Origin: Plectosphaerella cucumerina
Taxonomy: Eukaryota; Ascomycota; Sordariomycetes; Glomerellales; Plectosphaerellaceae
Direction of reading: 5' to 3'
DNA length: 64,000 nucleotides
NCBI GenBank assembly: GCA_020746995.1
Contig: JAGPXD010000001.1
Span: 5,580,001 to 5,644,000 of the forward strand
Made by a program: the position numbers and the translations under genes. The notes beneath the pieces were generated by a model. That model was not told the origin of the DNA and did no database searches. It was given only the letters and a program-made list of their open reading frames with translations. The stretch's first letter is position 1, and the number at the start of each line of letters is the position of its first letter. Positions 34,936 to 46,898 of the stretch are shown here, one piece after another.

Positions 34936-37197
34936 ATGGTTCTATTCGAACATCTGAGGCCGCAGGCCGCCCGCGGCCTCTTTGGCCCGCGCCCACGCCC
35001 CAAGGTCATTCTCTTCATGGTCTTTTCCATGTTCTGCATCTACCTCCTCACATCGCAATCATCTGGCAGCCGCTACCAGGTCGTCCCCTGGAAGGGGCCT
35101 CCCGGATCATCGGACTCGTCTGCCGAGGTGGTGCTGTCCGAGGCGGAGAGGAAGAAGTTGTACGAGGAGAATGAGCAGGCCCTCCGGGACCGGTTCGCCG
35201 CTGAGTACGAGGCAGCAAAGAGGTGAGTTGCCGGCTGCCCGTGGTTCTTCCCGTCGCCCTTCCCAGTCTAACTGTTTCTTCGCAGCTACGAGGGCAACGA
35301 CGCCATCTACGGCAACACCCTTTCCACCATTGTCAGCAGAGACATTCGGTCCGACGAACACGCCGCCGCGCTCAAGGAGGTCCACAAGAAGCCTCGCGGC
35401 TTCTCGGCAGAGTCTCCCTTCACATACAATCCGTACCCTGCCTATCACAGCAGTGAATGGCGAAAAACCCACAGGGGCAGCTACGTCGCCTGCCAAGGCG
35501 CCACCGGCAACCTCATCGAGGACATTCAAGTCTTCAAGGGCCACCCCCACGACTTCCCGGCAGAGAGCTTTGGCAGTTTCGAGGCCCTCAACATCGACGG
35601 CAACCTCTGCTTCGAGCGCGAGTCCCGCCTCGGCCAGTACGGCCTGACCTTGGTTAAGAAGAATGGCCGGCCCATCAACTGGGACACTGTCGACTGGGGC
35701 AATCTCCAGACCAAGTGCCTGGAGCTGAACAAGGGCCGCTACGACCTCGAGGGAAACACCAACCCCTACATCAGCACCATCTATCCCGAGCTGTTCCCCC
35801 CCGCGGGACCCGACCCCGTCGTCCGCCCTCGCCAGGCCTCCGACGAAGCCCCCGCCGTCCCAAGCAAGGAGCAGGACACGGAGCCGGCGCCTCCGCCACC
35901 TTCCCCCAAGGGCAACAGGACGACCATCACCAACGGCGTCCTCGAGTACGAGCCGCGCACCGCCATTCTGCTTCGCTCCTACACCGGCAAGCGCTACACC
36001 GACAACGACAGGCAGGTCATGCGCGCCCTGGTTACGGAGCTCGCCCTCCGTACCGGTGGTGAGTACCAGGTCTTCCTGCTCCTGCACGTCCGCGAGACGG
36101 CCATCGACATCTTCGGCAGCAAGGAGGCGTACCAGTCGGTCCTAGACGAGAACGTGCCCGCTGAGTTCCACGGCATAACCATCCTCTGGAACGACAAGTC
36201 CGTCTGGGACATGTACCCGGCCATGACCGATGACCAGGAGCGCAGCGTCCACTCGGCCCAGTGGCTTTCGGTGCAGAAGTTCAGCATCGACCACCCAGAG
36301 TTTGACTACGTCTGGAACTGGGAGATGGACGTCCGCTTCACTGGCCACCACTACGACTTCCTTGAGAAGCTGGCCGCCTTCGCCAAGAAGCAGCCCCGCC
36401 GCGGCCTCTGGGAGCGCAACGACCGCTACTACATTCCCTCCTTCCACGGCGACTATGACACAGAGTTTCGCGATGATGTCGACCGCAGGACCCGCGGCGA
36501 GCAGATTTGGGGCGCGCCCAAGCTGCCCTTCATCACACCCGCCGGGCCCAAGCCGCCTGTCAGCAAGCCCGAGCTAGACGACTACGAATGGGGCGTCGGC
36601 GAGGAGGCCGACTTCATCAGCGTCGGCCCCATCTTCGACCCTCGAAACAGCTCGTGGGTGATTGCCAATCACGTCTGGGGCTACAGCGACGAAGACCATC
36701 ACAAGGAGCTGCTGCCTCGCCGCACCACTATCGTCACCCAGTCGCGCGTCTCCAAGCGCCTCCTCGACATGATGCACGTCGAGAACCTGCGCGGCAACCA
36801 CGTCGCGTCCGAGATGACGCCTCAGACCGTGGCGCTACTGCACAGCTTCAAGGCCGTCTTCGCCCCTCACCCCGTGTGGTTCGATCGGCCTTGGAACGGC
36901 ACCTTCCTCGACGAGTGGTTCAACCCTGGACCCCGCGGCTCCAGCGGTGGTCCCGGCAGCCCCACAGGCTGGGGCCGCGAGAGGCGATACCAGGGTTCCA
37001 CCTGGTACTACCGCACCGAGCCGCCCCCGCGCATGTACAACAACTGGCTCGGTTACGAGGACACGGGCTATGGAGGCAAGTCATGGGAGTCGAAGCACGG
37101 CAGGCCGTGTCTGCCGCCCATGATGATTCATCCCATCAAGGACGTGCACCCGACGGACGCCGGGTTCAAGAGTGGTTACGACCTGTTCTACGGCTGA
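34936..37197 (+). CDS. DUF3405 family type II membrane protein
   Basis: Two exons, 34936-35222 and 35286-37197, giving 732 residues. A short basic cytosolic N-terminus is followed by one membrane anchor at about 24-40 (VILFMVFSMFCIYLLTS). A long lumenal or extracellular part follows. Family hallmarks include AILLRSYTGKRYTDND, NWEMDVRFTGHHYDFL, the block around GVGEEADFISVGPIFDP, and the C-terminal SGYDLFYG. The anchor-plus-lumen layout and the acidic EMDVRFTG motif suggest a Golgi glycosyltransferase-like fold. This is an inference; no activity is established for the family to my knowledge. The intron splits the codon just after the coiled stem region. Confidence 0.85.
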
Positions 37198-37521
37198 GCC
37201 CTCATAGAGCAGTGAGCGGCAAAAGCAGTGCGGCATGTATACCATGGGATGGGGAGTTTGTGTGCCCGCATCGGCACCAGGCGCGGCGTTTGTGACACTT
37301 ATTGTTTTGGTCCCCTGAGGAAGCACCCGAGGGGCGCAGCTTCACATACATAGGAAGCCGGGGAGGAAGCGGCCGAGGTGGCCCCTCGCGGCCGGCAACG
37401 GGCCGCGGCAGGTGGGTGTGTGGTTATTATGCACTTCTTCAATATTAATGTTGCATCATGATGACCTGCGGGTAGGCATTTGATGAATTTGATACCGTTT
37501 CTACTATGCGAAGCAGGTCTA
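37198..37521. other. intergenic between convergent genes
   Basis: A 324-base gap between two stop codons. No other feature; the 3' untranslated parts of both genes must lie here. Confidence 0.5.
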
Positions 37522-38642
37522 CTAGTACAAATCCATCTTTTCCACGTTTTCGAGGTGGATGAGACCGTTTGGCGGCTGTTGATGGTCAGCCATGTCTGGA
37601 CAGCATTGTGAAGAGAACTCACCGGCACAAATTGGCGGAGATGGACGCCGGCCTCGCGGAAGACGGCGGCTGTCTCGACGTCCATGCTATAGCCCTGGGC
37701 ATATACGACCTCTTGGATGCCGACTTGACAGATCTTGATGCTGCAGGTCAGACAGGGGCATGTGTCGCAGTAGAGCACGGCGCCGTCGCGGATGCGCTCG
37801 CGGCCAGCTTCCAGCAGGGCGTTCTCCTCTGCGTGGATGCAGAGACATGTCGCGAGGGCGGCACCGGAGCCCTCGCCGCCCTCGTTGCACCGGGGACACC
37901 CGCCGGCGGAGCAGTTGCGCATGCCGCGCGGGGTGCCGTTGTAGCCTGTGCTGAGGACGCGCTTCTGGGCGCCGGAGACGAGGACGGCGCCGACGCGGCG
38001 TTTCATGCAGTTGGAGCGGAGGGAGGCGAGGGTCGCGAGGTGCATGAAGTAGGCGTCCCAGGAGGGGCGGAGGCGGACGGGGCTTGGGAGGTCGAGCTTG
38101 GCGAGGGTTGCGTAGAGGTGGGGGAGAGAGGGGGAGGTGTTTAGGAGGCGGACGGTGGCGCGGGAGATGAGGGGTTGCAGGCCGCGGCGGGGGTGGTAGA
38201 GGCGGGCATCGGAGTGGGTGACGAAGGCTTCGAGGTCGGGGAGGTCGGGGAGGGCATGTTGGGGGGAGCTCTCTTGGAGGGATTGGAAGCGGCGCCAGCG
38301 GAGGGTGAGGGGGGCGTCGACGCTGATGAGGAGGAAGAAGGGGCGGCGGGAGAGGAGGTCGAGGACTGATTCATCGGGGACTTCGGTGAGGACCCAGCGG
38401 TCTTGCCAGCGGGGGGTGATGAAGTCGAGGAGGGCCTGGGCGGAGGTGAATGTGTGCTCTGACGGGGCTGAGGGTGACGAGGGGGAGTCTGATGGTGGCT
38501 CGAGGTAGAGGTGCTTGAAGCCGTGGTGGTCGACGAGGTACTGAGCCACCGTTTTCTTGCCGGCGCAGAGGCCTGGAAATTGTCAGTGAGGTGAAGGGCA
38601 GATTAGATGGGCGAGCTTACCGCCGCAGATGCCAATAAGCAT
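37522..38642 (-). CDS. DCD1: deoxycytidylate (dCMP) deaminase
   Basis: Three exons: 38621-38642, 37623-38572 and 37522-37575, giving 341 residues. The 22 nt first exon plus exon 2 produce an N-terminal P-loop-like motif (GICGGLCAGKKT, residues 4-15), as in yeast Dcd1. The C-terminal half is the zinc deaminase domain: WDAYFMHLATLASLRSNCMK, the HAEEN motif at 254-258 with the catalytic glutamate, and the PCLTC zinc ligands Cys281 and Cys284. It converts dCMP to dUMP for thymidylate synthesis. The last intron (37576-37622) must be removed to obtain the short PPNGLIHLENVEKMDLY end, which fits better than reading through. Confidence 0.93.
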
Positions 38643-39556
38643 TATGAAGGGGAATTGGGATGTGTGAGTTTGAGGTGTGGCTGGGAGATGTCACGAGATA
38701 TCGGTGTGGTGTTTTGCTACTCAATTTGAGGTGGCATCTGCTGGTTGACCGGTGGACTAACATGCTGCGGGTTCGAACAGAGCCCCTGGCTCTCGCTCCA
38801 GACGCGCCCCGGGGCGCGTCGACGCGTAAAGTGGTGGGGTGGGAGACAGTATTTGCCGGACTTCCCCCGAGAGCATCCTCCAAAAATGGTCCTGTACCTC
38901 TACGGAGGAGGGACACTTGGAAGTGACATCGACAAGGCAGCCTGTTGGTCTAAAAGAAGCTAACACTTCAATTCACAGGTGCTAGATGATTTCCTTGCTT
39001 TTGGGAAGATGTATCAGACGTCACAGATGATCACTTGCACGCGTGGAAGCAAGTCGCTGTACATCAACCCCTGGTGCCTGATGTCCCGGTACATCTACCC
39101 CCGATGAGGTTGTGGCCCCACGGCCCACGCCGCCTCGGTCTGATGACACAACTGAAAGTGAACCCGTGCTACCCGTCCCTCCCCCACCAACGGATTCCAC
39201 GGCTGTTGTCATCGCACTCCAGCTCTTCCCTTAAAGCCTCCTTCTCTCAAGCCAACCAACCTACGCCACTGGCAAAACCCCAGCTCTTCTGCCTGACCGA
39301 CCCCGTGACTGATGACTCTGCTCGCAAAATCTCAACCCTCGTCGCGCGGCTGACCTGTTCTCGTCACCAACCCCGACCCCGCGGTCGCGCGATAATCAGT
39401 CCCCAGTTTGGCCCGCCGATTGCGCTCCCCGCACGTCTTCTTCCTCACGCCTCTCTTGCCCGACACGGGGCCTTTCCCTGTCGAGATACAGCACTACACG
39501 ACCCATAACGATCAGATCATACCAAAAACCGACAAATTCCTACCCCGACAGAAAAC
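38643..39556. other. shared divergent promoter region of the dCMP deaminase and Atg7 genes
   Basis: 914 bases between two start codons. The Atg7 side is rich in C and A in the last 150 bases. A tRNA-like GGTTCGAAC at 38768 lacks supporting arms. No gene seen. Confidence 0.5.
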
Positions 39557-41815
39557 ATGGCGCTCCAGTACGCCCCGTTCTCTTCGGAGATCGAGCTACC
39601 CTTCTACTCGGCTCTGTTCGCGCGCAAGCTGGACCATGATAAACTCGACGACTCAGTACGCAAGGTGACGGGCCAATACATCCATCTGCCCGTAGACTCG
39701 GGCCAGAGCTGCAAGATGCAGATCCTGGGCGACGCCCTCACCCGAGACGAGTAAGCACCGTCTGAACCCCGCGGGCGCATAGTATACTGACAAGCAGCGC
39801 CAGGGCTGAGAAGGACCATATCCGTGCCGAGGGCTCGATCAAGAACGTCAACACTATTGAGGACTTCAGAAATACAGACAAGCCTGCCATGCTGCAGCTT
39901 GCCGCCAGACAGGTGAGCCAGTCCTGCACTGTCCCTTCATCTGTACCCGCTGACGACCCAGATCTGGGATGCCATCAACGACGGCACCATCTACGAAGTG
40001 CCCTCCCTCCTCTCTTCCTTTGCGATGCTCTCCTACGCCGACCTCAAGAAATACACATTTACCTACTGGTTCGCCTTTCCCGCCCTCCACTCCGACCCTC
40101 AGTGGAAGAAGTCCGGGCCCGTCACACGCCTCAAGCCCAAGGAGAGCATCGTGCTGGTCGACCGCGTCAACACATGGACAGCCCACCGCGTCAGCAGCCG
40201 CCAGAATGGATTCTTCCTTGCCAAGAAGGTCCGGAATCCCGACCTGAGTAACTATAGCAAGGATGAGAATGACGAACTGCACGACCTGAACGACGCCTTT
40301 GGATACATCTGGGAGGTGGGAAAGCTGGCCGACTTTGAGAGCGGCTTCTTCAACGACGTGGCCGAGGAGGACCGTTTTGTCGCCTTTGTCGACCCGTCAA
40401 CCTACGCCGAGGGCCCTGGCTGGCCGCTGCGCAACCTCCTGGTGCTGATCCGCCAGCGGTTCCGCATGAGCAAGGTCAACATCCTCTGCTATCGCGAGAT
40501 TAGGGCCAACCGGCACGCGGCGAGGAGCATCATCCTACCGCTTGAGACGGATGCCACGACACCCCTGGACCCCGCCGAAATGCCCCGCGTCACCGGCTGG
40601 GAGAGGGCGACCGACAGCAAGCTCCGCGCCCGGGTTGTCAACCTGTCCGAGTATATGGACTCGACAGCGCTGGCTGACCAGGCCGTGGACCTCAACCTGA
40701 AGTTGATGAAGTGGCGCATCTCGCCCACGCTGGACCTCGACGTGTTTAAGAACACAAAGTGCCTCCTCCTGGGCGCAGGGACACTCGGCAGCTCGGTGGC
40801 GCGGTTCCTGCTGGGCTGGGGCGTGCGCAAGATCACATTCGTCGACTACGGCAAGGTGTCGTACTCGAACCCAGCGCGGCAGTCGCTCTTCACGCACAAG
40901 GACTGCGAGGGCGGCGGCAGTCCCAAGGCGCCCACGGCGGCGGCGGCGCTCAAGGCCATCTGGCCCAGTATAGAGAGCGAGGGCCATGTGCTGGCGGTGC
41001 CTATGCTCGGCCACCCCTTTACGGACGAGGCCAAGACGCGGGCCGACTTTTTCGAGCTGAAGCGGCTCATTGAGGAGCACGACGCCATCTTCCTGCTCAT
41101 GGACAGCAGAGAGGCGCGTTGGCTGCCGACGGTCATGGGCAAGGCGGCAGACAAGATTGTGATGAACGCGGCGCTGGGCTTTGACAGCTACGTGGCCATG
41201 CGGCACGGCGCGGAGCCGAGGGATGCGAAGCCCGAGGACAAGGAGCGCGAGACGCTGGGCTGCTACTTTTGCAGTGACGTCGTGGCCCCTGCGGATGTGA
41301 GTGACTGCCATCTTGCCTTTGGAAATGCTCCGCTAACGAAGTTCCAGTCTCAGAAGAACCTCACGATGGACCAGCAATGCACAGTGACCCGGTCGAGCGT
41401 CGCAGGCAAGGCATCGGCCGACGTAGTTGAAATGTTCGCCAGCCTGCTGCAGCATCCTCTCAAGCACCACGCCCCCGCGCCGCAACCGACGCCAGGCAAC
41501 ATTCCCGCGCGCGACCCGCCAGACCACCCGCTGGGCCTCGTGCCGCACCAGATCAGGGCGTACCTCAGCACGTGGGAGACCAACGTGATCCGCGGCGGCT
41601 CATACGCGGCGTGCAGCGCGTGCAGCCCTGTGATCCTGGACACGTTCCGGCGCGACGGGTGGGAGTTTGTGCGCAAGGCGCTGCTGGAGAAGGAATACGT
41701 CGCCGAGCTGTCGGGCCTGGCCGAGGTGCAGCGGCAGGCGGAGCTGATGGCGGCGCAGGTGGACTGGGAGGAGGAGGAAGAGGGTGCCGAGGAGGGAGAT
41801 GGCGAGCTTCTATGA
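39557..41815 (+). CDS. ATG7: Atg7, E1-like autophagy activating enzyme
   Basis: Four exons: 39557-39750, 39798-39912 (or from 39804), 39962-41296 and 41348-41815, giving about 703 residues. The N-terminal domain opens with LQYAPFSSEIELPFY. The adenylation domain has the nucleotide-binding GAGTLGSSVAR near 374, the DYGKVSYSNPARQSLF block and a zinc CYFC. The catalytic cysteine is Cys559 in MDQQCTVTR. The C-terminus is acidic (EEEEEGAEEGDGELL). Atg7 activates Atg8 and Atg12 for transfer to Atg3 and Atg10 in autophagosome formation. Two acceptors six bases apart (AAGCAG, CGCCAG) compete at intron 1. The third intron is 51 nt, in frame and stop-free; its removal restores the DSQKNLTMDQQC join. 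Confidence 0.96.
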
Positions 41816-42349
41816 TGCTTGTGATGAAGGGAAGACATCTGGGATATTACATGGATGTTCTGTCGTCTGGATTTTGCCTTTGGGAACGCACGGAGTTGGG
41901 GACTTTAGGATTGCTGAAAAGGGGTCTGTCTGGATGTTTGATTTGCTTGGCCGGGATGGCCTCATTGGTAGGGACACGAATATCCACGATGTTCATGCGA
42001 TGGAAGTGGTCAACTGGGAGGACGTGTTGACAGCTGTTCTTGGCGGATGACCGGTGCCGTCATCCGTCGGATCCCGCGGGGGACGGTGCTGATGTGGCGG
42101 CCATATGATAGCGCTGTAACCCCCCCCCCCCTCCGTTGGTGCTCACATGCTGGCGTCAGATCAGGGGATTGCTCTTGGAACCCTTCAGTGCCATTCATTC
42201 ACCCAAAGTGGTCTAACGGCATGCAAGCACTATTGGCCTTGCGTCAGAAGCTCTGAGTCGCCGTGTCGAGGTCGAATCGACGGTCCTAGAAATCCCCCGA
42301 CCGCCAAGTCCCTGTCGGGTCCCGCACATTGCAGAGATTCTCTACGATA
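41816..42349. other. intergenic between convergent genes, with a poly-C run
   Basis: Between the Atg7 stop and the stop of the large MACPF-like gene. Contains a run of twelve C at 42120-42131. No gene seen. Confidence 0.5.
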
Positions 42350-45300
42350 TCAGAAGAAGAGCCACGAACTTCCCTCATCCCCCGCCAAGTTTTCCTCTCC
42401 CCTCCCGGAGGACCACGCGGAAATGATGCCGTGCTTATACTCTCCAGGCAGCGGGTCTTCCTCGAAAAAGTCGTTGCTGAGCGAGACTCTCCATTGGTTG
42501 AGGATGTGTTCTCGGACTTTGTTGTAGATCTTCTGGTTGAAAATGTAGTTCTTGCCGCCGTACACGATCTGCGAGATGATGATCTGGCGATCCCTCTCCA
42601 GCCGGTTCTGGGCATCCCTGCATTCGTTCTCCGCGGAGCTCGCCAGCTGGCTGCATCGCTGTTTCTCCGCGTCGAGGCTGCGGATTGTCTCCTTGAGCTG
42701 CGCCCTCTCCTCGCCGAGGATGCGCTCGCGCTCCTGCGCAGCCACGAGCTCCGTCCTGACGGAACGGGTTTGTTCCTCGGCGGTGCGGACCTGTCCCCGG
42801 AAGGTTTCGACGCTCGCCGCGGCGGAGCTCTCGTCGATATCGTAGATGGGCGCGGCCTCTTGCACGGTGGTGTTAAGGGCAGACTGGCCGGCGTCGTTGC
42901 GGCCCCAGATGACGCCGACGCGCAGGAGTCCGCCCGTCTGCGGGTTCGCGTCGAGCCGGCCGAAGAACCCCTTCAGCGTCCCCGCGCTAAAGGCCACATC
43001 GAGGAAGGTCGTTTGCGTGTTCTTATACTCAATGCCGTCCTTGCGCACAACCTTGTCCGGCAACACTTCGTTCTGAACCGCCTGTCCCAGCAACCTGCGG
43101 CCGCGGGTGGTGTACATGCAGATCGACAGTACTCGCCGGGCGTTGTCAGTAGACGAGACGCCGGAAGTGAGGTCGCCGACCTCTATTGCCACCGACGTGA
43201 TGCGTTCGCCGACCTGGAAATCTTTGAGGGTCTTGTACTTGATGTTTGAAAGAATCTGGACATGTTAGAACGGTACAACAGGAGCATCCACAACAGCTTC
43301 GGCAAGGAAGCCTACACGTACCGTGCCCTTCTGCAAAATGAGGCCGTTGTCGTACTTGATCTCGATCGAGGCAACACGGCCCTCGGCGAGGCCGATGGTG
43401 ATTTGATCCAGCTGCCACTCTGGGAAGAGGAAGTCCAAGTTGTTGAACAGGACCCCAGCGTCCGTTTTCGGCACCGCTCTCGAGACTCGCAGGTGCTTCC
43501 CAATGCCCGGGGTCTTGGCCTTGGCCTTGTCCATGGAGCCTATCTCCTCGAGGGAAAGGTCCTGGTCCGGAGTGTACATCGGCGGCGAGTCCAGGTCAGC
43601 TGCGTCTTGACGGATCCGCTCCTCTTCGAGTTCTGCTTCTGTCTGGGTCTTGGCCATAATCCGGCGGCCGCCGAGGGGGTCCGACTTGGGCTTCAGTCGC
43701 TCCGGGATCTTGGTGAGTGGGAGCCGATCCTCGAACATCAGGGGAGACTGAAACGGCTCTTCGCGATCCTGGTCAGTCGCGACCTTGGGATCCTTCTCTA
43801 TCAGGTCGACCTCGTTGACAATGTGGATCATCTGGCGACGGATGAACTTGCGAGCATCGCTGATGCCCTTCATGGACGCATCAAAGCGAGAAATGTTGGC
43901 CGCAGACTTGAGTGCCGTGAGGTACTGCAGGGCTTCTGCAGCTCCCGGGTGCTTGGTGTCAATCTTGCGTTGAAGTTCAGTCATCACAGGAGTCATTTTT
44001 GCGTCGGCCGCGATTGCGGCGTTCCTGTCGAGCTCAGCCTGTGCCGCGTCCACGGGCTCAAACTCGAGAGTCTTGCTCTGGATGCTGAAGCTCTGGTCAC
44101 CCAGACGCTTGTAGATTGACTTGTACGTCATAAACGTGTCCATGAGCACGTTGGTGTACACTTGCGCGTTCTCGTACTGCAGCGGCGAGAACGAAGCCGG
44201 GCGGAGGGCCACGAAGCTGCGCAGCGTGTCATACTTTGTGAGGATGGCGTAGGTGCGCTGAGGGCAGTGGGACACAAGCTCGGGAAAGCGAGCCGCCGCC
44301 TCCATGATGCTCTGTATGTTCCAGGGCTGGTCCATGGGCTTGATGACGCCGCCGCCGCACCAGCTGACTTGGACGGTGGTTTCGGTGTTCATCTCCAGGT
44401 TGGTGCGTGCAATGCCGACGTTGGCCTCGGCCGTGATGTCGACGGGTCCCGCCGTGAGGGCGACCTTGGCCTCGGCCTTGATGTCGAGGAGCTTGGCCTT
44501 ATTGTGCACCTTCATGCTAACCACGGCGTTGAACTCGCCTCCCTCGACGAAGCCGGAGATGAAGCTGTCGCCGTACACCTTGTTGAAGTCGTCCGAGTTG
44601 ATGTCGACGGAGCGCAGCTTGTTGAACTCGAGGGCGTCCTTGAAGTTCACCGTCTGGTTGACTACCTTGACGCTGATGTAGTAGCTCAGGTCGCTCTCCT
44701 TGAACTTGTCAGAATCGACAAACGACCCGCGACCGGAACCGCCAATCTTAGCCATCTTGACGGATAGGGCACCGGAAATACACATGTCTTCCGTGATGTC
44801 GCTGAGCTTGTCAATGAACTTGCTCGAGTAGGTAACGGTCTGGCTGGTGCCCCGGCCCGTGGAAGGGTCGAAGTAGTACTTCTTGTTCTCTTGTACGAGA
44901 CCTTCGAAGCGGTCGGCGAACTGGTTCTGGGCCTTGATCTTGTTGAGGTCCTCAAGCGTCAACATGTCTTTGTTCTTGGTCGCGGCCTCGGAAATGGCCT
45001 TGAGCGCCGCTCTGCGACGAGTCTTCTCGTAGGCTCGCTTGTCCGCACGTATGTCCTGCTGCTCCTTGGCCTCCTCCTGGCGGATCAAAGCCTGTTCCTT
45101 ACGCCTCTCGGCCTCGATCTCGCTCTGGAGGGCGCGCTGCTCGGCCATACGGCGCTTCTCCTCTCGCATCTGCTCGAGCCGCTCTGCTTCCTCGAGCTTG
45201 GCATTCTCCAGGGCAAGCGCGTCCATCTGCCGAGCAGGAACGGGAGCAGAAGCAGGAGCGGCTAGTTGCCCTTTCCTAGATGTCTGTCGCACGGGAATGT

Positions 45301-46170
45301 CTGCTACTTGGTACTTGGTCGATTTTCGCGGAGCGACCACCGAGGGTTCGGCCGCCAGCTTGTTGCCCACAGAGGATGCTCGGTGGCGAGCTGCACCGCC
45401 GGCAGATGAGCTTGTCTTTGCGATTTCTGTCCTCTCAGCAGCTGGGACACTTTGGTCAGCAGTCGTGGATGAGGATGAAGGCTCCTGCTTTTCGCCTTCG
45501 CCTGCTACTGCCCCATATTCGGCGGGAGCAGCGTTGGCGTCGGCGCGGTCAATCTCGACCATAGAGTCGCTTTCGCTTGCGGAGCCTTTGGTCGACTGCT
45601 CCTCTACTGCTCCGACACCCTCTTCGGCAGCAGGCTCTTCTTCGGCTGCCTTGACTTCCTTCTCCTTGGCTGCATCAACAGCTTCAGCGCCCAACACTTC
45701 CTCTTGTAGAGGAGCTTCACCGCTGGATCCTGCTTCGGGCTTCACAGCCTCGATCGCCAGAGTCGCTGCTTCTGGGGCTGATGCATGTCCGACTCGGGCG
45801 CTCTCTTCGGGGGCATCAGCACTGCTGGTAACGATAGTGGCGGTGTCTTCGAGCAGGGGCCCCTCCTTGACGACCTCCTTGATGCGGTTCCAGGCGCTGG
45901 GCTTGCCCGTGAGCTCCGCGGCAATGCGCATCGTGGTGCCATCGTTGGTGACGATGTTCTCTGCCCTGTTCGGGTCAATGACCACGGCGTCGTCCACGCA
46001 GATTTGCTGGGTGTAGGAATTAAACCTGTTGTCAAGGCATGGTGTCAGCTTAGGTAGTCAGATAACAGGGCGATGTAAGAGCATCAAAGAGGGGAGGGCC
46101 TGAAGTGGAAAGTTGCATACCCTTGGCCAAGCCTCATGGCATTGGTGTACGGCGCGAGAAGAAGAGACAT
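42350..46170 (-). CDS. large MACPF-like protein with coiled coils and jacalin-like region
   Basis: Three exons: 46121-46170, 43322-46025 and 42350-43255, giving 1219 residues. Exon 1 (MSLLLAPYTNAMRLGQG) joins a conserved-looking FNSYTQQICVDDAVVIDP. An acidic disordered region (about 60-260) and a charged coiled coil (about 282-364) follow. The MACPF/perforin-like core (about 390-620) contains YGDSFISGFVEGGEF from Tyr501. After a helical region, residues 880-1040 look like a jacalin-type beta-prism (GFFGR near 1014, GVIWGR near 1032). A second coiled coil (about 1060-1145) and a final KNYIFNQKIYNKV segment end it. No signal peptide. Some fungal MACPF proteins form pores; activity and target here are unknown. 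Fold calls are by eye. Confidence 0.75.
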
Positions 46171-46898
46171 GGTGAGCAGATTGAGTGCAAAAGGAATTGG
46201 CAAGTGATTGTTTGTTGAAAGAGTTCTGGACGGAGGAGAGCGATAGAAGGGAAGGTATCAGGCACGGGCCCTCTCCTACTTATATGTCCACGAGGGCATG
46301 AATGGTCCATCAGCAAGCAAAAGACAAGCTATGCCAGGTACCTAAGTGGAACGAATGGCATGGCAACCTGAACATGGTACTTGACATCGCCATACTGCTC
46401 CTTCCAAGAAACCCCTGTAGTGCCGGGCGGGCGACGTGCGTCTGCCCTACGTACTTTCCGCGTGGAGTTGTAGCGGTACGTACACCCATGGAAGTTCACG
46501 CCTCGGCTGAGACAGGCAGGGAGTCACGCGCGCCTCGAGAGCTCTAGGCTCGGCGAGGAATTCCCCGCCTGAGCTATGGTTTCTGATCAGCTCGCCAGCC
46601 GCCACCCTCGAATAGCCCAGGGAAGAATGTAACGGGCGGCTGAACACGGGCCGCTTCGCCTGGAACGGTCCAGGCCGGCGCCCACACTTGAATCCTAGAA
46701 GTAGCGTAGCCTGGTATGGCATCGGATAGCTAGTTTTGGGGCGGAAAGATACCTGGTGATTGCTTTTCATGACGACCTTGTTGTGCTCCGGATCCCAGAA
46801 TCTTGGATGGATGACCGTTTCCCAGTCTTCAAACCTCTTCCTGCCCCGGCATTCACTCTCCGCCGTGTCCCTTGCGTGAAGACTGCAACCCGGCGAAC
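46171..46898. promoter_or_regulatory. shared divergent promoter of the two MACPF-like genes
   Basis: 728 bases between two start codons facing away from each other. On the minus strand a TATA-like ATATAAG lies at about 46279-46285, some 110 bases upstream of the ATG at 46170. I see no equally clear element on the plus side. The arrangement would allow joint control. Confidence 0.45.

Noticed and set aside
38740..38800. possible second tRNA because of GGTTCGAAC
   Set aside because: The surrounding bases form neither an acceptor stem nor an anticodon arm.
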